A stretch of DNA of 64,000 nucleotides, from assembly GCF_005239225.2 (NCBI RefSeq), contig NC_133293.1, forward strand, positions 3,844,001 through 3,908,000, given 5' to 3'. The notes beneath the pieces were generated by a model. The model was not told the DNA's origin, did no database searches, and was given only the letters and a program-made list of their open reading frames with translations. Of this stretch, positions 1 to 11,300 are shown piece after piece. The translations under genes were made by a program, and so were the position numbers. This DNA is from Populus alba (taxonomy: Eukaryota; Streptophyta; Magnoliopsida; Malpighiales; Salicaceae). Numbering within the stretch: position 1 is the stretch's first letter; each line of letters opens with the position of its first letter.

Positions 1-1638
1 TTGTTTGATGCACACATTATGTGTATTTGTTCTTGTTTTATGCTTAGATGTTTGAGCCTACTATTCTTCTTGGAGAATAGCATATTGGGTATCTAATGGC
101 AATGTGTTTTGCTATATTATCCTAGTCAAATCCATTACTTTTAATTAGGGAAGCACATAAGAATGGTTGAATTTGGTTATTGAAATGATGAGTGAATCAC
201 AAATTTCTTCAAAACTTGTTTTTTTTTTTTTTTGTTCCAGTGAGATTATAATTTTATTAATATTAGGAAGAAAAAAAAATACAAGCTAACCTAAAAAGAA
301 AATGGCTCATAAAACTACACTAAATCACCAACAATATAATAAAAAAACTTACAGAAAGACGAAACTACCATCAATAACATTGCAAAACTATCACACCATA
401 AAAGAGGCTCCCACCACTCATGAAAACAAAGCTAGATTAAGACACATCACAACTAACAACTAAAAGACCGAAGTTATAGGATCCGACTTGAAGGTTGACC
501 TGACCTAAAGCTAGGTCTCATGTTGGGTAGATTGACCTGGATTAATCAAAGTTTTGACTTTTTTTTTTAAAGTACGTAATAACATTGTTTTGATAAAAAA
601 TAGAGTTTTTTTCATTAACTCGACTTGAATTAGATCCTCATAAATCTACCAAGCTAGGACGAGTCTTATAACTAGGTAAAATATTAACAAAAAAATGGTA
701 GACTCAACATTAGCCAAACACGCTAGAACTAAGAGTTTTCAACATATCCTTAAACAATAATATTAAGACATAGAATATTAGAGACACCCATAAAAACACA
801 AACTCAAAGGAGTTTCAATTTTTTTTCTTTTAAAGATTCTTCACCTTAATCTATTCCTCTCTTTCCTTTAAAATTTGTTTCTTATAAATAAATAAATTCA
901 ATAATGACTTCTTTACCATTATTTCTAGAAAAAAAAAAAGACAATCTCTAACTTCCTAAGTTTGTAATGACTCCTCTTTCACACCATGCTTAACATCTAA
1001 TTCAAATCTTGTGGTTTTGAGCTTGAAAGTGATGAGAATCAATAACATCACCAAATAATCCATCAAACCTACTTATTGGACCAAATTACAATGTCAAGTG
1101 CTAAAAAGATTAAATACACTTTCAAAGGGTTAATTCAAGACATTTAGGGCAAGTCAAGCTTCAAGATTTCAACTAGGAGTGATCAAGCCTTGATTAATGT
1201 GATCCATGTAAGGTTTGGACAAGGAGAGGCAGTTTTGGGCTTAATTTTCTCTAATACTGTTGGGTAAGGTTTAAAGTTTACCAGAAGATTTCATAAGCAA
1301 AAATATAGGGTTAAAATCTCATAACAATCGAATATAAAAAAGGCTTTGCGATAAAGCCTAAAAGCTACTATGTGAGAATCGTATTATTTTTCTAGTTGGT
1401 TTAAAATTATATTTCCTTTTGATTTATGGATTTTCTACAAGGAAGCTTGGTACTATATTTCATAAAAATATAAATTTGGTAGCCCTATCCTCCTCAACAT
1501 CGGCTATAACAACAATTTTCTTTTGTTAAATGGATTTTCTACTAGACAAGCACGTATGTGGCAACAATTTTTTTTTTCTCTTACAATGAATCCTAACTTT
1601 CAAAGGATTTTCAGCTGGCAACTTGGAGAATTAATTAT
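1..1638. other. Non-coding, repeat-derived left edge
   Basis: I see no gene here. The stretch is AT-rich with stops in all frames. Bases about 1265-1440 resemble about 5780-5950: both contain a run close to AAAGCCTAaAAGCTacTaTGTGAGAATcGTATTA. Such shared text marks scraps of a dispersed LTR family. The rest could not be assigned. Confidence 0.5.
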
Positions 1639-1895
1639 TGACACGACCAAAAGATTGATGTCTTCTTCCAAGTATAAAAGCGTCGAAGTAATAAATAACC
1701 CGGCAAGACTGGAGTCGAACCACATGGAGGTTAATTGTATAAATTATAGACAACAATAATACAACAACAACAACAACAATAGTAATAATAATAATAATAA
1801 TGAAGAAGAAGAAGAAGTTGATGAGAACTTTGAGATGAAAAATTAATGTAAATATTAAACAATGATAAAAACAAATGTCAAGGTTAGAGGATCCA
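1639..1895 (-). repeat. LTR 3'-end fragment, same family as the Athila-like LTR at 37275
   Basis: This piece matches 37275-37560 closely. Both begin TGACACrACCAAAAGATTGATGTCTTC (read on the plus strand), share the GTCGAACCACATGGAGG block, a trinucleotide-rich stretch, and the block ending GTTAGAGGATCCA. After 1895 the two copies part company. Because the plus-strand left edge is TGACAC, the fragment is the 3' end of an LTR lying on the minus strand. Here it is cut off by unrelated LTR sequence. Confidence 0.7.
1757..1818. repeat. Trinucleotide microsatellite (AAC)n-(AAT)n-(GAA)n
   Basis: Successive runs of CAA/AAC, then TAA/AAT, then GAA repeats are seen. The homologous position near 37380-37480 also carries trinucleotide runs (including a long CTA/ACT run), so the simple repeat belongs to the LTR family and has mutated in unit. 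Confidence 0.85.
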
Positions 1896-2600
1896 TTCTA
1901 CCAACCTCTATTTTTCGGTGCTCCTCTGTTTATATAGAGCCCAGCGGGTTAATGGGCGGTAGGTTGAGGGTCAACCACTATTAAGGCGCCCATAACTGAA
2001 GCCAACGGATGACGATTACTGCTGCAATGTTTCTCAGCTTTTACTACTGAAAACGGTCTCTGGCTTAAAGAAGAAGAAGATGAACAACGTCTTCAAAACG
2101 ACATCGTTTGGAGATAAATAGTGGCCATTTTTGTTTTGACCCGTGAAGTTTAAAAAATTTTATAATTAAGCCCTTGGTTTAAACTGTAATTTCCCCTGCA
2201 TTTCAGCGCCTTTTACTAGTCCTTGGACTTTAATCTATTGCAATCGTGCCCCCAATTAACCCCAAAATTTGCTATTTCTTCAATTAAGTTCCTGATTTAA
2301 TTAAACCCAAGTCCAATTAAGTCTAAAACTTATCAATTCTCCAATTAAACCCTTGATTTGATTAATTAAATTAATTCCAAGCTCAATTAAGTCTCAAAAT
2401 TTATCAATTCTCCGATTAAACCCTTGACTTGATTAATTAAACTAGTCTAAAACTTTAATATAATCTTTAAACTTCCAATCATGTTGCCCTTAACCCAAAT
2501 TTTAATTCATTCTTCATTTATTTCATTTTTACTTTTTTTTTCATCATCATCATTATTATTTTTATCATTTTTTAAATCATTTTCAGTAAATAAAATTAAA
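1896..2600 (-). repeat. LTR fragment related to 52260-53600
   Basis: The text has the same layout as the LTR-like segment around 52260-53600: a GAAGAAGAAGATGAACA block near 2066 (compare near 52708), an ACACCATTTTGG/ACATCGTTTGG block, then many degenerate 'cAATTaAgcCCTTGATT' phrases. On the minus strand a TATATAAA box is present near 1930. The fragment appears to be part of an LTR in minus orientation, cut at both ends. Confidence 0.5.
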
Positions 2601-2604
2601 ATAA

Positions 2605-4790
2605 AAGGTCAAAAATTAGGTTATGACAATGTTGATGAAATGCCATCTTTGGAGGATTGTAGTGCTGTAGAGATTGCATATCCAATTGAGAGGGAAGACT
2701 TAGTTATAAAGTGTGTTCTGAATATACAAGTCTAAGAGGATGATGTAAATCATTAAAGGGAGAATATCTTTCATACTAGGTGTCACATCCAAAACAAGGT
2801 TTATAGTATAATAATTGATGAAAGCGGTTATGACAATGTCACTAGTACTACTCTTGCTTGGAAATTGATTTTGAATACTATGAAGCATCCTAAGCCTTAT
2901 AAATTGTAGTGGTTGAATGAATGTGGTGAGGTGAAGCTAAACATATGGTGATTTGCTTTGATATTGGTAGATATTATGATGATGTTATGTGTGATGTGGT
3001 TCCAATGCATGCCAGTCGTTTATTTTTAGGGTGTCCATGACAGTTTGATAGGAGGGCTATTTATGATGGACTTAGAAATAAATACACTATTGTAAAATAT
3101 GATAAAATCATCACTTTTGTACCTTTACCTCCAAAACAAGTGTATGATGATTAATTAAAGTTAAAAAGGAAATGTGAGATTGAGGAGAGTGAAAATTCAT
3201 GTGAGGACAATAGTGAGAGAAAGCCATTAGATTTGACTAATTCTAAATCAATAATTAAACATATTGAGAATGGAGGTAAGACTCGATAAGTGAAGAAAGT
3301 AAGTGTGAGTGATGGTTATTGTGTGGAAAAATTAAAGAAACAACCAATTATTTTTATGTAAGAGAGGGTGAGATCAAATTTGCATTTTATACTAACAAGC
3401 TAATGATCTTGTGTATAAAAAGGCTTACTTTAATGCTAATAGTCTTGATCATGTTGTTCCTACTGTGGTTGTTTTTTTATTGTAAGAGTTTAATGAAGTA
3501 TTTCCTGAAGACATTCCTAACAAATTACCATCATTTAGGGGAATAGAACATCATATTAACCTTGTACCTGGAGTTGTGATTTCTACCTGATCAGCTTATA
3601 GAAGTAATCCCAAAAAGATGAAAAAGCTTAAAAGGGAAGTCGATATGTTGATGTTGAAGGGGAATATTTGTGAGATTATCAGCCTTTATGATGTGCTAGT
3701 GTTACATGTGCCTAAGAAGGATGGAACATGAAGGTTGTGAGTTGATTGCCGAGCCATAAAAAATATAGCGGTAAAGTATAGACCTATCCCTAAGCTTGAT
3801 GACATGTTAGATGAGTTACACAGATCATGTATTTTCTCTAAAATTAATTTAAAAAAGTGGGTATCATCATATTAGAATGAAAGAAGGGAATAAATAGAAA
3901 ACTACATTTAAGACTAAATATGGTTTGTATGAATGATTAGTCATGTTATTTGGACTTAAAAATGCACCTAGTACTTTTTTAAAGCTAATGAATCATGTGT
4001 TACATGTATTTATAGGTAAATTTATGGTTTTATATTTTGTTGACATCTTGATCTATAGCATGAACTTAAATGAACATCTTGATCATTTGCGTAGTAAGAA
4101 ATTGTATGCTAATCTTAAAAAAATATACATTTTACATAGAAAATATTATGTTTCTTGGATATGTTGTAGTTACACAGGATATTGAGATAGGTGAAGACAA
4201 GATTAATGTCATCCAAGATTGGCCTACACCGAAATCTGTGATTGAGGTAAGAAGTTTTCATGGTTTGACTAGTTTTTATAGGATATTTCTTAAGGATTTT
4301 AGCACACTAGTCGCACCACTAACTGAGATCGTAAAAAAATTAGTTGATTTTAAATGAGGTATTGAACAAAATAATGCATTTAACTTATTGAAAGAAAAAC
4401 TTTGTTTAACACCTTTATTTGCTTTACCCGACTTTACAAAAGTTTCTGAGATTGAATATGATGCTTTAGGAATAGGTATTGAAGTTGTTTTAATGCAAGA
4501 TAAACGATCTATTACATATTTCAGCAAAGAGTTGAATGATGCAACGTTGAACTACCCTATATATGATAATGAGCTTTATACTTTGATGAGAACTTGGAGA
4601 CATGACAACATTACATGTGGCCAAAAAAATTCATAATTCATTCAGATCATGAATCATTAAAACATTTGAAAGGAAAAAGTTAAGTTGAATCAATAACTTG
4701 TAAAATGAGTGAAATTCATTGAAACATTCTCATATATGATTAGATACAAGCAAAGTAAGGAAAATAAAGTAGCTAATGCGCTATAATGAA
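2605..4790 (+). pseudogene. Ty3/gypsy polyprotein remnant (protease to RNase H)
   Basis: The plus-strand frames give a broken gypsy polyprotein. Around 2610-3160 there is protease-region text (an ENIFHTRCHIQNK-like stretch followed by decayed aspartic protease). Around 3540-4370 there is reverse transcriptase, including VPKKDGT, a PIPKLDDMLDEL stretch, [11 protein letters not shown] and FVDILIYS at the position of the YxDD box (here VD followed by I, so the catalytic pair is lost). RNase H text runs to about 4790, with [14 protein letters not shown]. There are frameshifts and many stops. No integrase follows. It is a dead element. Confidence 0.85.
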
Positions 4791-4949
4791 GGTATGTTAT
4801 TCTATCTACCTTGAATGCTAAATTGTTATGATTTGAGTATGTGAAGGAATTGTATGTGAATGATGGCAATTTTGCTAATGTATTTCATACATGTGAAAAT
4901 TCACCTATTGGGAAGTTCCAAACTTTGATGAATAAAATATTTGTGTGTT

Positions 4950-5217
4950 TAAGAGTACTCTCCTACTTTAGTTCTCTAACAAATTGAATCGACTTATCGA
5001 AGAATAATTGTCTTTGTGGAATCATCTTATACTTCTCATTCGTGAATTGTTATTCGTTGGGTGGGGGTTTTAGATTTCAATAATGCTGGTGTTTATGTTC
5101 AAGTTAATCTTTGTGTCACACTTCTAAACTTGATTTCTTGGTTTTCTAGAAGTTGTATTGTTTGTTTGTGGGTTAGGTGATCGCATGATCACGAAGTTTG
5201 CATCAAATACTAATAAA
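4950..5217 (+). repeat. LTR 3'-end fragment, same family as the solo LTR at 26451
   Basis: This segment matches about 27270-27530: CTAACAAAyTraATyrACTTATC, ATACTTCTCATTCrTGrATTG, and a shared end GTGGGTTrsGTGAyCrCATGATCAC followed by TTyGCATCA. It follows the gypsy polyprotein remnant and may be the relic of that element's 3' LTR. Confidence 0.65.
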
Positions 5218-5436
5218 TGACTTCATATTTCATGGGGATTTTCTTATGATATTTTCAGTTCTTATTGAATTGTTTCTAGTTTATGTTTTGAGGGCATGTC
5301 CTCTTAGCCTCTCTCTCAGGTATTCCCATGTTTTCTTGTTTGTGGCTTTAGGTTAAGTAGGTTTTACCCCCTTTTCTGAGCTTTGTGGAGTTTGCCCTTT
5401 TACTGATGTTTTGTATCTTTTTCTTTAATATACTTA

Positions 5437-5471
<35 letters not shown>
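5218..5471 (+). repeat. Possible LINE 3' tail ending in (TA)n
   Basis: The T-rich text with TTTAATATACTTACC followed by a (TA)n run (about 5441-5470) resembles a plant L1 3' end, and resembles the tail of the better supported LINE insertion that ends near 43524 (CTAATATACTTCTTAC). No clear target-site duplication was found, so the call is tentative. Confidence 0.35.
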
Positions 5472-5473
<2 letters not shown>

Positions 5474-5479
5474 GCTACA

Positions 5480-6340
5480 TGATATGATCAATACTACACC
5501 GAAAAGATCCATTGCAAGTTCCAATTCAATTACAAGATCAAGGGCAAATAAGCTCAAACGATATATTTAACGGGCTTATTTAGAATATTTGGACCCAAGA
5601 TGGATTTTAAGGAGGCAACACCAACATGTACCAACAGGTAAAGATCAAGACCTTAGTCAATTTAATTAATGCACAAAAAAGGGCCTAATCCATCTGTTTT
5701 ATAGGCCAATTAGTTTTTACAGTTAGAATTTTTTTTAATGCATAGTTTTACTATAACAAACATAATTTTTTATTTAATTGTTAGATCAGGTTGAAGTTTT
5801 ACTAGAAGTTTTCAAAGTTCTTGTCATATATTGGGTTAGAATTTCATGGAAATTGAACATCGGGAAGGCCTTACAATAAAATCTAGAAGCTGTTGTGCGA
5901 GAATTGTATTAGTTTTCTAGTTGATTTATGATTCTTTTTTCTATTTTATTTAAAAATCTTTTATTATTTTTTCAAAATTTTTTAGGATGTTTGTAATTAT
6001 TATAAATAGGGTTATTTAGCTTGTATTTAAGTTTTTGGGGGAACAAACTTTGATTTCAACAATTATTATTGTGTGGGGGATTTTGCTTATACATTTTGGT
6101 TATTCATTGAACTATTTTGATTTATTAAAGAATTAATCAAACTTTATGATATCTTCTATAATTTTTCTTCGCGTCTCTTTATAGGCATTGAGTAAGGGTT
6201 TGGCTTTTATAGTTTTGGTGCATCGATATAGGTTATCGTTATGTCAAGTTTAATCACAATCATGGATTTAGCTTTCTTGAGAAAAGTGTATTTGATTACG
6301 GGTTTTTGGATCTTTATATCCATTAGGTTCGCATCATTAC
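5480..6340 (+). repeat. Degenerate gypsy LTR fragment ending TTCGCATCA
   Basis: The segment has the features of the LTR families that end in TTCGCATCA elsewhere here: a TATAAATAG box near 6001, a T-rich leader, GAACTATTTTGATTTATTAAAGAATTAATC, and a final GGTTCGCATCA near 6330-6339. A more decayed relative follows at about 6700-7125 (GTTCATTAAACTACTTTGGCTCCTCAAAAAATTAATC). The segment is non-coding. Confidence 0.5.
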
Positions 6341-7300
6341 AACTTTAACAAGTAATGATCACACTTTTGTCAACTTAATCTATGTACAAGAAGGACTTGA
6401 TCCATCTATTTCACGAGTTTAATTAATTTCGACATCATATACATAGAGGGGGTGCACTCGACAACAATGAGATTATGTGTTTCCATGTATTTTATGAATT
6501 CTAAATTATGAAAGAATTCCTTATTGTGTGTGAAAACATAGGAGGCTAATGATTAATTAACTTGAAGAGTTTTCCTTATTGCGACATTATACATATTTCA
6601 TTCAAGGATCCTTTTTAAGCAAAAAAATTATTCAACAATTGCTTCTTCTTATTTTTAGTGTGCAGAAACTTAGCATTATTTTTTAGAATTATTATTTTTA
6701 TTATTTCTCATATTTTGGGCCTTATTTGGGATACTTTAGGCTTTATTATAATTTAGGTTGATGTTAGTCATTATGTCAATTATTTTTTTACTTTATTTCA
6801 AGTATAAATGTTATTTTATAAGACTATTTTTTTAAGTTGGAATACATTATTGCCGCATATTGTATGTATTGTGTGAGGATTCTCTTATTTGGTTCATTAA
6901 ACTACTTTGGCTCCTCAAAAAATTAATCAAACTTCAAGGTGTTTTCTATACTTGTTGGAGTTTCTTTATAAATGTTGAGTGATGGTTAATATTTTATAAT
7001 CTTAGTATTTCTTACAAGTTATCTCTGAGTTAAATTCAATCATAAGTTTAAATTTATTTTTTTTAAAAAAATTAATTTAATTAAGTTTTTTTATTTTTAT
7101 ATCTATAATGTTCACTTCAATAAGATAACTATATCTAAATTTCTTACATGTTAGATAAATAGAGTACTATTATAGTAGAAACCTTGTAGATATCCATTGT
7201 AATCTCTAATTGAAAAGGTTTAAAAGCAGTGTCATCTCTAACTGAAAAGACAGGTTTCATTATACAGAACAACTTCAACGGGCAGGACTGCACGGACTCC
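6341..7300. repeat. AT-rich spacer with second decayed LTR copy
   Basis: Apart from the LTR-like text at about 6700-7125 described with the preceding element, nothing recognisable is present. There is no open frame of interest. Confidence 0.4.
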
Positions 7301-7643
7301 AACTGCCCAATTAAAATGTGGTCTGAAAATTTACTTTTGACCACGGCTTCGTCCTACACAGACCACTATCTGATAGCTCTTTCTCCAGGAAAAAAACGTG
7401 TAAGAAATTATTTACGCCCTGGCAGAAGTAGCATTGTAATGGAGACTAGGTCGCTAGTGTTGTATTTAAGCAAGATCTTCTACTGAAAACGAGTGTTAGA
7501 ATAAACAATCCATCCCCATACGAGGCTACAGAGATGACAATGCAAACAATCCAACAATAGTAAGCATAAGTGACTCATTGGAAAGATTAGCTTGGAAATT
7601 AACACTTGCAAATCATTCTCGAGCATGAAACATCCTACCCCAC

Positions 7644-7765
7644 ACAGAGAGAGAGAGGGAGAGAGAGAGAGTGATAAGATTATACATGGAGAACAATATC
7701 ATGAGAAGAGAAGCAAGGTGTTCGTTACAGAGTGATAAGATTATACATGGAGAACAATATCATGA
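7644..7765. repeat. (GA)n microsatellite plus 35-bp direct repeat
   Basis: A GA run at about 7645-7670 leads into a 35-bp block starting AGTGATAAGATTATACATGG at 7670, repeated exactly at 7731. The offset is 61 bp. The site lies downstream of the kinase gene and is probably a replication-slippage duplication. Confidence 0.85.
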
Positions 7766-8301
7766 AAACTTTTTCTGTATAAGCCGAAACACGACTGACT
7801 CAAAGAAATCCATATACAAGACTATTGAGCACAAGCTGTGACACCAATGAGGCACCCAAACCAAACCCACTAAACCACCCCACATAAAACAGAAATACAT
7901 GGGGGCAGAAATTAGCTAATCTTCCCAGATTTCCTTGTAATATGAACTTCAGAAACCCCTAAATACATAGAATGACATGTTGCACACATCATTCTGCAAG
8001 TGGGGTTACCCTTAAATCACATGAAATTGAACACTACCCCTTCCCCTGAACTCTTCTTTAACTGTGTCCTTCCTCCAACCATATAATTGAAGAATTCATT
8101 TTCCTACTGCTACAAGAATGATACAGGACAAACAACAGTCAAAGTTCGATACAAGAAGTCTTAACCCTGGTGGGAAATTGAAACCAAGACAATGAAGGAT
8201 GATGTATGTGCAACCTCTTTTGTCATGATGACCCTCAAAAGCATGTAGCATACGCTGTGCCTAAAAGACCATAACCCCATAACAATGCCCTTGGGGTGCC
8301 A
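7766..8301 (-). other. Likely 3' UTR and downstream flank of the kinase gene
   Basis: This stretch directly follows the kinase stop codon on the minus strand. It is non-coding. Its exact 3' end cannot be placed from sequence because no single strong polyadenylation signal stands out. Confidence 0.5.
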
Positions 8302-11300
8302 TCACTCGTTTGTACCATCAAAACTACCCATTGCATTCGCCCGCCTTTTGTCTCTCCAATTCTCACCCCATACTTTTGCTTCTGCAACTGCTCGTTCTCT
8401 ATCTAAATCACGATTTCTTGGAGTTTCCCTTGCTCTGCTGGTATTCACAGGACTATCTCTCTGAGTATCCTGTTGGTCTGAGTCGTCCAAACCCCATTTT
8501 CTGCCAGATCCACCTGTTTCACTCCTTCCTAATTCTGCACCAGTGCTGAATTCCCTAACATGGTCCCGTTTCCTATAGTCAGGTGAGTTTTTGTAGGTGG
8601 AAGGGGAACCATTTCGCCCACCACGTCCATGCTCGTCTGGGCTATCCAGCCCATCAGCCATTCCCCTCCGATCATCTCTGTTCCTAGGTGTAGATGGTCC
8701 GACTCTGTTACTTTGATTGACAGCATTTGGGTCATAGGTTTGGGAAGCTAAATATGTGAGAGCAGTCACAACATCGCCTATTAGAGGCCTTGTAGCAGCC
8801 TGCTCTTGCAAACACATAGCTGCAACCGCAAGAGCTTGATACAGTCCTCGCATTGGATAACGGCCTTGAAGCAGTGGATCAGCCATTTTAGGGAATTTCC
8901 TACGATCCTTGAAAAGTGGTCTTGCCTAAAAGCCCCAGGTCCCAAGAAAAAAACAGAGGGAACATAAATTTCTTTTCATGTTAATTCAGTGTACAAAATA
9001 AAAAGGACGTGAATTTCCATGATGCATTGATATGAAGCATTAAAAAGTTAGCTGATAAATAAAAGGAAGAAACACTTACCCATGCAACTAGATTATGCTC
9101 TCCAGGAGCCCGGGTGTTATCAATTGCCTTGCGCCCTGTGATAAGTTCAAGAAAGACAACCCCAAAACTATAGACATCAGACTTTAAAGTAAGTTGGCCA
9201 GTCATGGCATACTCTGGAGCACAATAACCATATGTCCCCATCACACGTGTTGAGACATGAGTCTTGTCACCAACAGGACCTAGCTTTGCAAGTCCGAAAT
9301 CTGACAACTTGGGATGATAACCCTCATCAAGAAGGATGTTGGATGATTTTAAGTCCCGGTATATGACAGGAGGGTTTGCTTTATCATGCAAGTATTCCAA
9401 TCCCTTAGCCGCACCAGCTGCAATCTTCATCCTTGTGTTCCAGTCCAGAGGCTCTTTGTCCGGGGGAAGATCTGAAATCAACATTAAATAAGCTAACAAG
9501 AGTGGGTTGCAGAAACCATATTATTCTTATCCAAACTTGAAACATGCATACAGGCAGATAAAGGGGATCAAAATCAATCACTGAAATGCATCATTTTAGA
9601 GTAATTCTAAATCAAGAATCTTTGATGTTAAAGTTATGAAGAAATGTCAGCAACCACCAAAAGTGATATAACAAGAACAGTACTTTGTTTTACAAGTTAC
9701 AACTCCAAGCATCAACAGATATAGTCAATCAAGGGCCTCAATATTGCTACAAAAGGCTGGTTTTGAGTTTAAAAAACAAGTTTAGAAACTCCAACAGATA
9801 TTTGGTAAAGTTTCTAAAATCACAGTTTCAGAATTTCAAGACACTTACAACTAAGTTCTGGTTCAAACCTTGGTTCAAAAACTCAATTGCAAATACAGGC
9901 TAGATATTATGCCACATAGCCCTAGAGCTAAACAGATTGCCACCCAAACCTATCAACAGCCTTAATCTCACACTCTTGAGCTGCAAGAACCTGCCTTTTC
10001 CATTCAGCTCACCCGCAGCTATTTTCTTATACCTTCAGCAATTATCTCTTCTCTAATTATCCCTTACCAGATTATGATAGGCTTTTCTTGTGTTCCAGCC
10101 TCAATTCAAATCGAATCCAATCACACTGCACTCTACACTCTTCCTGCACAGGGTAGGACCATCTCAGTTCAATTTTCCTCAACGTCAGTTGGTGCTACCC
10201 TTGACTACAATAGCATTAATTTGTGATGCTGGCTTTACTACTGTAACTCATCCGATCATCTCAACAGGGGTTTCTTTGATAGCCATGACAGCTATACCAG
10301 ATAATATTAGTGGTTCCTTTGCCCCAGTTTCAAGGATCTTACTCATTTCCCTGTAGACTTAGTTATTGCCAGACTCCTAGAGATTACTCTAATTTCATAC
10401 TGAAAGGGATTAACAAAAAAACATGAAACAACAACTCTCAGGCCAAGCACTTCTGTCTATGGGAAATTAGATATTTAAGATTAGTCCATGCACAAACAGA
10501 AGATCTTTTCTCTTCATATTGAAAGATAGTACTCATACAAAGCCATTCTCAGTTGAAGAATTGAATTCAGCAGCTTAACACAAATTTAAGCAGGAACTCA
10601 TAAGCAACCATTTAACAGATGGTTAATGCTAGTTAATCAAAAGATTAGACACAGGTTTGACAACTAATCCTTCTAAGTTCTGCATGGCAGTTATGTGAAG
10701 CAGACCCAACTTTAATCTCACACATACTGTAAGCAATATTGCCAAAAGCTTTGCAGTGAGTCTAGTTGTATATGCAATAATCTACTAATACTTTTGATCG
10801 ATCATGTTTGCCATGAACTACCAAGATAAAACCTACACTAGAATTTTTTTTTTTTCCACTTTGCATTCTTCTAAAAGACCGCCCTAGCATTAAATTATGG
10901 ATATGATATAGCAACTCATATCAACAAAAGTGCAAGCATGCCTTCATTGTTGGAATGCAGCTCGTGAAGAAACTAAAATAATAAATTGCTACTTGATCAG
11001 ATAACTACACCACAAATAAAAAACAACACAACACATGAAATTGTCTTCAATATTTCACAGGGGTATTCATATGAATTGAGGAAAAATACCAGGTATCAAT
11101 TGCAAAATTCAAGCAATTTAAAAATACCACTAGCATGCCAGATTCAACTACAACTGATACTAGCAATATCAAACATACAAACAGTACCACTTCAAATGCT
11201 AATGACACTGGTGGTGGCATTTTATAAATACTATCCCAGATTTGACTATTTTTATCAGGCATCATTCTGCTAGTGTTTATGTGTTAGAAGTGCAAGTTTG

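Noticed and set aside
7229..7486. 85-codon plus-strand frame downstream of the kinase
   Set aside because: No domain, no start context and no homologue that I recognise; too little to call a gene.
8310..8735. Plus- and minus-strand frames over the last kinase exon
   Set aside because: They are shadows of the kinase C-terminal exon in other frames.
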